From: an uncultured Bacilli bacterium
GTDB taxonomy: Bacteria > Bacillota_I > Bacilli_A > RF39 > UBA660
Direction: 5' to 3'
Assembly: GCA_949840855.1 (NCBI GenBank)
Contig: CATKYP010000065.1
Span: 1-5,673, forward strand
DNA length: 5,673 bases
Part shown: piece after piece, positions 1 through 5,658 of the stretch
Layout: every line of letters begins with the position of its first letter
Numbering within the stretch: position 1 is the stretch's first letter
The notes under the pieces: model-generated
Told to the model about the DNA's origin: nothing
Seen by the model: the letters and a program-made list of their open reading frames with translations, nothing else
Databases searched by the model: none
Position numbers and translations under genes: made by a program

Positions 1-221
1 CTATTTGGATTAATTATTTCAACTTTTGAAATATCAATATTATTAGCTTCTGCAATATGAGATACTTCTCTTTCATCTCCTATTAAAATAGGATGTGCAA
101 ATCCCTCTTTTTGAGCTATACTAGCAGCTTCTATAACTCTTTTGTCACCTGACTCTGGTAATACAATTTTTTTAATATCCTTTTTAGCTCTTTCTTTTAT
201 TATATCAATAATATTATTCAT
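1..221 (-). CDS. pta: Phosphate acetyltransferase (Pta), N-terminal part, cut by the window edge
   Basis: This is the 5' end of a gene reading leftwards off the window; 73 codons are visible from ATG at 221-219. The translated start contains KKIVLPESGDKRVIEAA, then EGFAHPILIGDE, then NIDISKVEIINPN. This is the usual N-terminal pattern of the PTA/PTB acyltransferase family and fits phosphate acetyltransferase better than phosphate butyryltransferase. Such enzymes are cytosolic, about 330 residues long, and interconvert acetyl phosphate plus CoA with acetyl-CoA plus phosphate. The Shine-Dalgarno sequence AAGGAG (complement of 231-236) lies 9 bases before the ATG and supports the start. Nothing in the visible part is broken, but the catalytic C-terminal domain lies outside the window, so activity cannot be judged. 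An ackA partner, common next to pta in Clostridia, could lie further left. The nearby phosphoketolase makes the acetyl phosphate this enzyme uses. Confidence 0.88.
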   Translation of the reverse strand, partial: MNNIIDIIKERAKKDIKKIVLPESGDKRVIEAASIAQKEGFAHPILIGDEREVSHIAEANNIDISKVEIINPN

Positions 222-246
222 AAATTCATTCTCCTTACTAAGTAAT

Positions 247-275
247 ATTATCAATATTTCTAAAAAAAGTTAAGA
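247..275 (-). promoter_or_regulatory. Possible sigma-A promoter of pta
   Basis: On the minus strand a -10-like GATAAT (complement of 247-252) lies 17 bases from a poor -35-like TCTTAA (complement of 270-275). Transcription would start near 240, giving a leader of about 20 bases. The upstream gene is closed by a terminator at 286-319, so pta needs its own start in this gap, and this is the best match I see. The -35 matches the consensus at only three of six bases. Confidence 0.3.
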
Positions 276-285
276 CTTATATAAA

Positions 286-319
286 AAAAGTTACTTTTTA
301 AGTTTTAGAAGTAACTTTT
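286..319 (-). terminator. Intrinsic terminator after the methyltransferase-like gene
   Basis: A perfect 11-bp inverted repeat, AAAAGTTACTT (286-296) and AAGTAACTTTT (309-319), encloses a 12-base loop. Read on the minus strand the second arm runs into a stretch of seven T, followed by TATA. This is the classic layout for termination of minus-strand transcription, and it begins 28 bases after the stop codon of the gene at 348-1067. On the plus strand the hairpin also has a short T run, but no gene approaches from that side within the window. Confidence 0.85.
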
Positions 320-347
320 AAATATATAATAAAACTCATTTTAATTA

Positions 348-1067
348 TTATTTTTTTACTTTAGTTTTACTATTTTGTCTTATCATAATTGGAGTATCAA
401 TACCAGTTGAAGAAGGCCAATTGATAATTTCTGTTTCATCATTATATCTATCTTTAAATTCCATACAAAAAGAATCAGCCCAATATTTACCTACATCCCA
501 TTTAGGATATTTCTTAGTCGAGTTATCACAACCACAAAAAGCAATCATTAAATTTTTATCTTCTTCAAAAGCTCTTTCTACCATAGTAATAGTAGCTTCA
601 CAAGGTTTTAAAGCATATAAAGTATCAAATTTATCAATATTTGAATTTTTGGTGAATTCATCTTTTATAATTGTTATATTATCTAATTGAGAAAGTATAA
701 TATTAGGCTCATAAATAGTTAAATTACCTCCATTCATCTTAATTTTAGGTGCAGTTAATTCAGCTAATCTCGGATATCTTCCTGCAGCTATCTCACAAAC
801 ATTTCCTTCTAAGAATGAATATTTTTCCAATAATTTTACTAATTCTAGATAATAGTCTTTTCCATTATTATAAATTTCGAATTTTGAAAAAATTTGTGAT
901 AGGCGAGAAGGAGTCTTATAAACAGGTAATACCAATCCTAAATCTAATTCTATAGCAAGTTCAAGCTCTTCTGCACTAATATCGTTATAAATTTCCTTAT
1001 TATTCTTTACAAAATTTAGCATTTCGTTTTTTCTTTCAAAATATTTTTCTATATCTATTTCAGACAT
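348..1067 (-). CDS. Methyltransferase-like (Rossmann-fold) protein of unknown function
   Basis: This is a complete 239-residue soluble protein without signal peptide or membrane segments. ATG at 1067-1065 is preceded by a strong AAGGGGGAG ribosome site. The N-terminal 85 residues are charged and helical. The core then resembles a class I SAM-dependent methyltransferase: NVCEIAAGRYPRLAEL (residues 89-104, like the glycine-rich motif I), NLTIYEPN (115-122, with Glu120 in the place of the acidic residue after strand 2), FDTLYALKPCE (147-157) and NLMIAFCGCD (172-181). The glycine-rich loop is degenerate, with one clear glycine (G96). The LYALKPCE segment recalls the short archaeal UPF0146 family, but that comparison is from memory. 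Methylation activity and substrate are unknown. The gene is divergent from xfp and has its own promoter and terminator, so it is probably a single-gene unit. It could be a SAM-binding or non-catalytic relative. That it is a real gene is nearly certain; its function is not. Confidence 0.8.
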   Translation of the reverse strand: MSEIDIEKYFERKNEMLNFVKNNKEIYNDISAEELELAIELDLGLVLPVYKTPSRLSQIFSKFEIYNNGKDYYLELVKLLEKYSFLEGNVCEIAAGRYPRLAELTAPKIKMNGGNLTIYEPNIILSQLDNITIIKDEFTKNSNIDKFDTLYALKPCEATITMVERAFEEDKNLMIAFCGCDNSTKKYPKWDVGKYWADSFCMEFKDRYNDETEIINWPSSTGIDTPIMIRQNSKTKVKK

Positions 1068-1100
1068 TGTAATTTCTCCCCCTTACATAAATAATTACAT

Positions 1101-1128
1101 ATTATAACACAAAACATTATAAATTCAA
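1101..1128 (-). promoter_or_regulatory. Sigma-A promoter of the methyltransferase-like gene (extended -10)
   Basis: On the minus strand a perfect TATAAT (complement of 1101-1106) is preceded by TGT (complement of 1107-1109), giving an extended -10 (TGnTATAAT). A -35-like TTGAAT (complement of 1123-1128, four of six matches) lies 16 bases upstream. Transcription would start around 1094, about 27 bases before the ATG, leaving room for the AAGGGGGAG ribosome site. Confidence 0.65.
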
Positions 1129-1129
1129 A

Positions 1130-1163
1130 ATAGTTAATGAAAAATAGAAAAATTAGTAACTAT
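1130..1163. promoter_or_regulatory. Spaced 7-bp inverted repeat between divergent promoters (possible operator)
   Basis: ATAGTTA (1130-1136) and TAACTAT (1157-1163) form a perfect inverted repeat with a 20-base AT-rich spacer. It lies between the -35 elements of the two divergent promoters, a position suited to a shared regulator. In DNA this AT-rich a 7-bp repeat can arise by chance, so function is only a suggestion. Confidence 0.25.
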
Positions 1164-1181
1164 AAACAGAAAAATTGGACC

Positions 1182-1210
1182 TTCCCATATTTCAATTAAT
1201 GATATATAAT
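1182..1210 (+). promoter_or_regulatory. Sigma-A promoter of xfp
   Basis: TTCCCA (1182-1187, four of six matches to TTGACA) is separated by 17 bases from a perfect -10 TATAAT (1205-1210). The predicted start is near 1217, about 22 bases before the xfp ATG and ahead of its AAAGGAG site (1225-1231). An A-tract (1170-1174) lies directly upstream of the -35 and could act as an UP element. I see no convincing CcpA cre box in the gap, although phosphoketolase genes are often under carbon control. A second TATAAT at 1219-1224 is listed separately. Confidence 0.6.
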
Positions 1211-1224
1211 TAATAATATATAAT
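1197..1224 (+). repeat. Tandem 14-bp direct repeat duplicating the -10 region of xfp
   Basis: TAATGATATATAAT (1197-1210) is followed without a gap by TAATAATATATAAT (1211-1224); only one base differs (G1201 versus A1215). Each copy ends in a perfect TATAAT. The second copy abuts the AAAGGAG ribosome site at 1225, so a start from it would fall within or just after that site. This makes the first copy the likelier working -10. Confidence 0.7.
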
Positions 1225-1238
1225 AAAGGAGAATAAGG

Positions 1239-3581
1239 ATGAGGAAAATTTTAAATAAGAAAGAATTATATAATATAGATGCTTATTTTAGAGCGGCTAA
1301 TTATTTATCAGTAGGTCAATTGTATTTAATGGATAATCCACTTTTAAAAAGACCACTTACTAAAGAAGATATTAAGCCTCGTATTGTAGGTCATTGGGGA
1401 ACAGCACCAGGTCAAAATTTTATTTATACTCATTTAAATAGAGCAATAAAAAAGTATAACTTGAATATGATATATATATCTGGACCAGGACATGGTGGTC
1501 AAGCAATGATTGCTAATAACTATTTAGATGGGACATATAGTAAATACTATAAAGATATAACAGAAGACGAAGAGGGAATGAAAAAACTATTTAAACAATT
1601 TAGTTTTCCAGGAGGAACTTCAAGTCACGTAGCACCCGAAGTTCCAGGTTCTATAAATGAAGGAGGAGAATTAGGTTATAGCCTGTCTCATGCAGCGGGA
1701 GCTGTTTTAGATAACCCAAATTTAATTGTAGCCTGTGTTGTAGGAGATGGGGAAGCTGAAACAGGCCCACTTGCAACCAGCTGGAATATAAATAAATTTT
1801 TAAATCCAATAAAAGATGGAATAGTACTACCTATACTTCATAGAAACGGTTATAAAATTGCTAATCCGACTGTATTTGGTCGTATGAGTGAAGATGAAAT
1901 AGGATACTTCTTTGAAGGCCTTGGCTGGCAAGTATACTTTGTAACAGGAAGTGAACCATTAAAAATGCATCAAGAAATGGCTTGGGCAATTGATAGATGT
2001 ATTAAGGATATTGAGCAAATAAAAAATGGAAAAAAGAAAAAGCTACCACTAATAGTGCTTACAACACCAAAAGGTTGGACTGGACCTAAAAAAGTAAGTG
2101 GAAATGTAGTAGAGGGAACTTTTAGAGCTCATCAGGTTCCAGTTGCAATCACCCGAGAAAATATAGTAGATTTACCACTGCTAGAAGAATGGCTTAAAAG
2201 TTATCATCCTGAAGAACTATTTACTCAAAATGGAAAGTTGAAACCAGAAATAAAAGCGGTTCTTCCAGCTACCACTAAATGTATGGGAGCAAGCCCTTAT
2301 GCAAATGGAGGAATGCTTCTTAAAGAACTTATTACTCCTAATTGGCAGGATTATGCAATAGATATAAAAGAACATGGTTCTATTAATAATCAAGATACCA
2401 TGACATTAGGATCATATATAAGGGATTTGTTCGTTTTAAATAAACAAAATAAAAATTTTCGTTTCTTTGGTCCAGATGAAGCCTTATCAAATAGATTTAA
2501 TCACGTTTTTGAAGTTACAGGTAGAATGTGGAATTCAAAAACCTATAAAAGTGACGAATTTTTATCAATAGAAGGAAGAGTTATGGACTCTTATTTGTCA
2601 GAGCATTTATGTGAAGGTATGTTAGAAGGCTATTTACTAACTGGAAGATATGGATTTCTACATAGTTATGAAGCTTTTATTAGAGTCATTGATTCTATGG
2701 TTAGTCAGCATGCTAAGTGGTTAAAAATGACAAATGAAATTTCTTGGAGAAAGGATATAGCTTCACTTAATTTGTTATTAGTATCACACGTTTTCCAACA
2801 AGATCATAATGGATATACTCATCAAGATCCAGGCTTTTTGAATCATTTAGTTACTAAAAAAGCAGATACTGTTAGAATATATTTACCACCAGATACAAAT
2901 TGCCTACTTTCATGCTTTGATCATTGCATAAAAACCAAAAATAAGATTAATGTTATAGTTGCTAGTAAACATGAAAGACCTCAATGGTTGAGTAAAGAAG
3001 AAGCCAAAATACATTGCGAAAAGGGAATAGGTATATGGGACTTTGTAAGTAACGATAATAATCCAGATATTATTATAGCCTCATCTGGAGAAACTCCAAC
3101 AATGGAAACAATTGCAGCAGTAGAAATTTTAAAGTCATCTATAAAAGACATTAAGATAAGATATATTAATGTAGTAGATCTTATGAAATTACAAGCAAAT
3201 GAACTACATCCTCATGGGCTAACTAATAGTGAATATGATGAACTATTTACAAAAGACAAGCCAATAATATTTAACTTTCATGGTTATCCATCCCTAATTT
3301 ATGAATTAACATATAAAAGACAAAATAGAAATTTACATGTTCATGGTTATAAAGAAGAAGGAACTATTACAACACCTTTTGACATAAGAGTTCAAAACGA
3401 AATTGATAGATTTAATATTGTAATAAGTGCTTTAAAACAAATTGAAAAGTATAAAGATGTTTCCAAACCTTTAATCGATTGGTGTAATCAAATGCTTGGA
3501 ATGAGTAAAAAATATATCCATGAAAATGGTATAGATATGCCATATATTAAAAACTGGAAATTTCAAAATAAAGATGAGTAG
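1239..3581 (+). CDS. xfp: Phosphoketolase (xylulose 5-phosphate / fructose 6-phosphate)
   Basis: This cytosolic, thiamine-diphosphate-dependent enzyme splits xylulose 5-phosphate (in many members also fructose 6-phosphate) with phosphate to give acetyl phosphate and an aldose phosphate. The 780 residues match the family length of about 780-825. In order: GHWGTAPGQNF with His52, SGPGHGG with His85, SSHVAPE with His130, the family signature GGELGYSLSHAAGA (142-155), the ThDP/Mg motif starting GDGEAETGP (169-177), HRNGYKIANPT, AHQVP with His298, SEHLCEG (454-460) carrying the catalytic-type glutamates, and QDHNGYTHQDPG with His523 and His528. His523 and His528 have the same spacing as His548 and His553 of the Bifidobacterium enzyme. 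The C-terminal domain is intact, ending near WKFQNKDE. AAAGGAG lies 7 bases before the ATG. An in-frame second stop (TAG then TAA) follows. Substrate preference cannot be read from sequence. The nearby pta fits use of the acetyl phosphate product. Confidence 0.97.
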   Translation: MRKILNKKELYNIDAYFRAANYLSVGQLYLMDNPLLKRPLTKEDIKPRIVGHWGTAPGQNFIYTHLNRAIKKYNLNMIYISGPGHGGQAMIANNYLDGTYSKYYKDITEDEEGMKKLFKQFSFPGGTSSHVAPEVPGSINEGGELGYSLSHAAGAVLDNPNLIVACVVGDGEAETGPLATSWNINKFLNPIKDGIVLPILHRNGYKIANPTVFGRMSEDEIGYFFEGLGWQVYFVTGSEPLKMHQEMAWAIDRCIKDIEQIKNGKKKKLPLIVLTTPKGWTGPKKVSGNVVEGTFRAHQVPVAITRENIVDLPLLEEWLKSYHPEELFTQNGKLKPEIKAVLPATTKCMGASPYANGGMLLKELITPNWQDYAIDIKEHGSINNQDTMTLGSYIRDLFVLNKQNKNFRFFGPDEALSNRFNHVFEVTGRMWNSKTYKSDEFLSIEGRVMDSYLSEHLCEGMLEGYLLTGRYGFLHSYEAFIRVIDSMVSQHAKWLKMTNEISWRKDIASLNLLLVSHVFQQDHNGYTHQDPGFLNHLVTKKADTVRIYLPPDTNCLLSCFDHCIKTKNKINVIVASKHERPQWLSKEEAKIHCEKGIGIWDFVSNDNNPDIIIASSGETPTMETIAAVEILKSSIKDIKIRYINVVDLMKLQANELHPHGLTNSEYDELFTKDKPIIFNFHGYPSLIYELTYKRQNRNLHVHGYKEEGTITTPFDIRVQNEIDRFNIVISALKQIEKYKDVSKPLIDWCNQMLGMSKKYIHENGIDMPYIKNWKFQNKDE

Positions 3582-3617
3582 TAATCATAAAAATATATTA
3601 TATATCATTTAATTAAT

Positions 3618-3654
3618 AAAGAGAATTATTTGTAGTTATCAGATGATTCTTTTT
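3618..3654 (+). terminator. Intrinsic terminator after xfp, lying in front of the antiporter gene
   Basis: AGAATTATTTG (3622-3632) pairs with CAGATGATTCT (3640-3650) around a 7-base loop. The 11-bp stem contains two G-U pairs and can extend by one G-U and three A-U pairs (3618-3621 with 3651-3654). A run of five T ends at 3654, followed by CATTT. It begins 36 bases after the xfp stop and ends 22 bases before the antiporter ATG, so it could also act on transcripts entering the antiporter gene. Confidence 0.85.
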
Positions 3655-3676
3655 CATTTAGATAAGGAATGATTAT

Positions 3677-4621
3677 ATGATTTATTTAGTTTTAGTAATA
3701 TTAGGTTTTTTTCTGTTAGTAAAAGGATCAGACTATTTAGTAGATGGTGCTAGTAATATTGCCAAACGTCTTCATATACCAAAAATTGTAATAGGAATGA
3801 CTATTGTTGCTATTGGAACAAGTCTACCAGAACTTGTAGTATCAACAACAGCTGCTCTTTCAGCTCATTCAGATATTGCAATAGGAAACATAATAGGTAG
3901 TAATATTACTAATTTATTATTTATACTTGGTTCTTGTTCATTAATAAAAACTTTAAAATTTCATAAAGAGACTATTTATTATGAAAACTTTTTTATGCTT
4001 ATTTCAGGTGTACTATTATTTATATTAGGAATTAGCTCAAAAGTAGAAAATATGAATTTTATTGGTAGGGGAGAAGGATTATTTTTACTTGCATTATGTT
4101 TCTTGTTTTTATTATATAATCTTTGTATTTCTATAAAAAATAGCAAAAATAATAATGATGAAACTGAAAAGAAAAGTATAATACTGTCAGTATTTAAAAT
4201 AATAGTTGGCATTGTAGCTCTAAAGCTTGGTGCTGATATAGTTATAGATAATATTACTTATTTTGCTAAGATGATAGGTGTTAGTGAAAAAGTAATCAGC
4301 TTAACACTAGTAGCATTTTCTACCAGCCTTCCTGAATTTATGACTAGTATATCAGCAACTAAGAAAGGTGATGTCGATATTGCAATAGGAAATATTATTG
4401 GTTCAAATATTTTAAATATTTTATTAATAATAGGACTTACTGCTTTTATATGTCCAATTACTTATTCTAAAACATATAATAAAGATATGATTTGGTTAAT
4501 GCTTAGTAGTCTATTATTTATAATATACCCATTTATAGGTAAGAAAAGTAGCATGACTCCTTTTAAAGGAATAATATTTCTAGCAATATATATTTTATAT
4601 GTTTTCGAGCTTTTGGTATAA
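3677..4621 (+). CDS. Calcium/sodium antiporter, CaCA family (YrbG-like)
   Basis: This is a 314-residue inner-membrane protein, the usual length for prokaryotic Na+/Ca2+ exchangers, with about ten hydrophobic helices in two inverted halves. Each half carries an alpha repeat: GTSLPELVVS (47-56, Glu52) with AIGNIIGSNITN (68-79), and STSLPEFMTS (215-224, Glu220) with AIGNIIGSNILN (236-247). The paired glutamates and Gly-Ser-Asn turns are the ion-binding residues in the archaeal NCX_Mj structure. A charged loop rich in Asn, Lys and Glu (about 153-167) links the halves on the cytosolic side. The expected role is Ca2+ export driven by sodium, though ion choice (Na+, H+ or K+ coupling) is not certain. 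ATG at 3677 is supported by AAGGA (3664-3668), 8 bases upstream. A terminator ends 22 bases before the start, leaving little room for a promoter. The spore-coat genes begin 51 bases after its stop, with no clear terminator between. Confidence 0.92.
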   Translation: MIYLVLVILGFFLLVKGSDYLVDGASNIAKRLHIPKIVIGMTIVAIGTSLPELVVSTTAALSAHSDIAIGNIIGSNITNLLFILGSCSLIKTLKFHKETIYYENFFMLISGVLLFILGISSKVENMNFIGRGEGLFLLALCFLFLLYNLCISIKNSKNNNDETEKKSIILSVFKIIVGIVALKLGADIVIDNITYFAKMIGVSEKVISLTLVAFSTSLPEFMTSISATKKGDVDIAIGNIIGSNILNILLIIGLTAFICPITYSKTYNKDMIWLMLSSLLFIIYPFIGKKSSMTPFKGIIFLAIYILYVFELLV

Positions 4622-4647
4622 ATGCCCAATTAGCATATTTTCTTGAT

Positions 4648-4656
4648 CATATATTA
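4648..4656 (+). promoter_or_regulatory. Possible sporulation-sigma -10 element before cotJ genes
   Basis: CATATATTA fits the sigma-K -10 pattern CATAnnnTA and also seven of eight bases of the sigma-E pattern CATACAnT. It ends 5 bases before the AAAGGAGG ribosome site. In Bacillus subtilis the cotJ operon is transcribed by sigma-E in the mother cell, so such a site is expected here. I find no well-placed -35 for either sigma (ATA-type or AC-type), and the leader would be very short, so this is weak. Confidence 0.25.
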
Positions 4657-4660
4657 TTTT

Positions 4661-4668
4661 AAAGGAGG
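4661..4668 (+). promoter_or_regulatory. Ribosome binding site that fixes the CotJA/JB start
   Basis: AAAGGAGG, a near-perfect match to the 16S rRNA tail, lies 4 bases before ATG at 4673. The same frame is open back to a TTG at 4643, but that would translate the Shine-Dalgarno itself as Lys-Gly-Gly and has no ribosome site of its own. The ATG is therefore the start. Confidence 0.85.
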
Positions 4669-4672
4669 AAAT

Positions 4673-5080
4673 ATGTTTAATTTTAATGAATTATTTGAAA
4701 ATGAAAATACTGGTGACAGGGTAATGAGCTTATATTCACCAAGAGAGGGATATACAAGAGGTAATTTATTTCCAGAACTTTATGATGGTTACAAAAATTA
4801 TAAACCTGCAATATTAAGAGCTAATGATGAAAAGAGTAAAATGCTTCTTGAACTTGGAGAAATCAGTTTTGCTAGTCACGAACTAAATCTTTACTTAGAT
4901 GTTCACCCAAATGATAAGTCTATGATTGCACTTTTTAATGATTACCGCAGAAAAGCAAATCAAATTATGAATGACTATGAAAGAAAATTTGGACCAATAT
5001 CAATTGATAGTGATGCTCTAAATGTCACACCATTTGCATGGGAAGAAGAAAAATGGCCTTTTGAAGGGGGGAATAATTAA
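4673..5080 (+). CDS. cotJB: Spore coat protein CotJB with a CotJA-like N-terminal domain
   Basis: This 135-residue protein appears to join two coat proteins that are separate genes in Bacillus subtilis. Residues about 17-46 have the CotJA pattern: Ser-Pro-x-Glu-Gly (SPREG, 22-26), Arg-Gly (29-30) and LFPELYDGY (32-40). Residues about 55-131 match CotJB: LGEISFASHELNLYLDVHP (61-79), Asp81, FNDYRR (88-93), KFGPIS (105-110), and a tryptophan-rich end with WEEEKWPF (123-130). CotJB alone is about 87 residues, so the extra N-terminal length is the CotJA-like part. There is no signal peptide or membrane segment; it should be made in the mother cell and assembled into the inner coat. The stop overlaps the cotJC start by one base, indicating one transcript and coupled translation. 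I am confident of the CotJB part and moderately confident of the CotJA part, since the CotJA family domain is short. Confidence 0.85.
   Translation: MFNFNELFENENTGDRVMSLYSPREGYTRGNLFPELYDGYKNYKPAILRANDEKSKMLLELGEISFASHELNLYLDVHPNDKSMIALFNDYRRKANQIMNDYERKFGPISIDSDALNVTPFAWEEEKWPFEGGNN
5064..5071 (+). promoter_or_regulatory. Ribosome binding site of cotJC inside the cotJB coding region
   Basis: AAGGGGGG lies within the last codons of the preceding gene, 8 bases before the cotJC ATG at 5080. It supports this start, which overlaps the upstream TAA as TAATG, and allows both re-initiation and independent ribosome entry. Confidence 0.75.
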
Positions 5081-5658
5081 TGTGGGCATATGAAAAGAGA
5101 TTACAATATCCAGTTAATATCAAAAAGAAAGATTTAAGAATGGCAAAACTTTTAACAACTCAATATGGTGGTAGTAATGGCGAATTAGCAGCAGCTCTAC
5201 GTTATTTAAATCAAAGATATACAATGCCAGACAATAGAGGAAAGGCTTTACTAACAGATATTGGAACTGAAGAGTTAGCTCATGTTGAAATGATATCAAC
5301 TATGGTATATCAACTAATGAAAGGAGCAACTATAGAAGAGCTAAAAGCAGCAGGACTTGATCCTCATTATGCTGAACATGGAAAAGGATTGTATCCAACA
5401 AATGCCGATGGTGTGCCATTTACAGTATCATATTTTGCAACTACAGGGGACTTTTTAGCAGATTTATCAGAAGATATGGCAGCAGAAGAAAAAGCTAGAG
5501 CAGTATATGAAAACTTAATTGATTTAACAAATGATAGTGATGTAATAGGACCTTTATTATGGCTTAGACAAAGAGAGATTGTTCACTTTGCACGTTTTAA
5601 AGATTTATATGAAATATATAAAAATGAGTATAAAAATAGAGAAGGGAATAGAGAATAA
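5080..5658 (+). CDS. cotJC: Spore coat protein CotJC, manganese catalase family
   Basis: This is a 192-residue protein of CotJC length, shorter than the 260-300 residues of stand-alone manganese catalases because the C-terminal extension is absent. It forms a ferritin-like four-helix bundle with the di-manganese ligands apparently kept: Glu35 (GGSNGELAAA), Glu65 and His68 in TEELAHVEM (63-71), a glutamate at 136 or 137 in DMAAEEKAR, and Glu166 and His169 in REIVHF (165-170). Opening residues MWAYEKRLQYPV are typical of CotJC. With all metal ligands present, hydrogen peroxide breakdown (2 H2O2 to water and oxygen) is plausible, which would protect the coat or serve peroxide-dependent cross-linking. 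In Bacillus it is a coat component whose assembly depends on CotJA. Here it directly follows the CotJA/JB fusion and overlaps its stop by one base. The reading frame is complete, and no terminator is visible in the 15 bases that remain after it. Confidence 0.95.
   Translation: MWAYEKRLQYPVNIKKKDLRMAKLLTTQYGGSNGELAAALRYLNQRYTMPDNRGKALLTDIGTEELAHVEMISTMVYQLMKGATIEELKAAGLDPHYAEHGKGLYPTNADGVPFTVSYFATTGDFLADLSEDMAAEEKARAVYENLIDLTNDSDVIGPLLWLRQREIVHFARFKDLYEIYKNEYKNREGNRE

Noticed and set aside
421..955. Plus-strand open frames at 421-690 and 749-955
   Set aside because: They lie antisense inside the well-supported minus-strand gene at 348-1067, have no ribosome site, and their translations are low-complexity hydrophobic products of AT-rich antisense DNA.
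1175..1210. TTGGAC (1175-1180) as the xfp -35
   Set aside because: It is 24 bases from the TATAAT at 1205, too far for a sigma-A promoter; TTCCCA at 1182-1187 has the correct 17-base spacing.
1068..1238. Riboswitch or CcpA cre site in the xfp leader
   Set aside because: The predicted leader is only about 22 bases long, with no room for an aptamer, and no sequence near the cre consensus was found.
3979..4212. Minus-strand open frame of 77 codons
   Set aside because: It is antisense to the antiporter and its composition mirrors the hydrophobic gene on the other strand; there is no supporting ribosome site or recognisable domain.
4622..4641. Possible terminator after the antiporter (ATGC...GCAT followed by ATTTT)
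   Set aside because: The stem is only 4 bp with a 7-base loop and an interrupted T run, which is too weak to call a terminator.
4643..4672. TTG start ten codons upstream for the CotJA/JB gene
   Set aside because: The extension would translate the AAAGGAGG Shine-Dalgarno sequence itself and lacks its own ribosome site; ATG at 4673 is far better placed.
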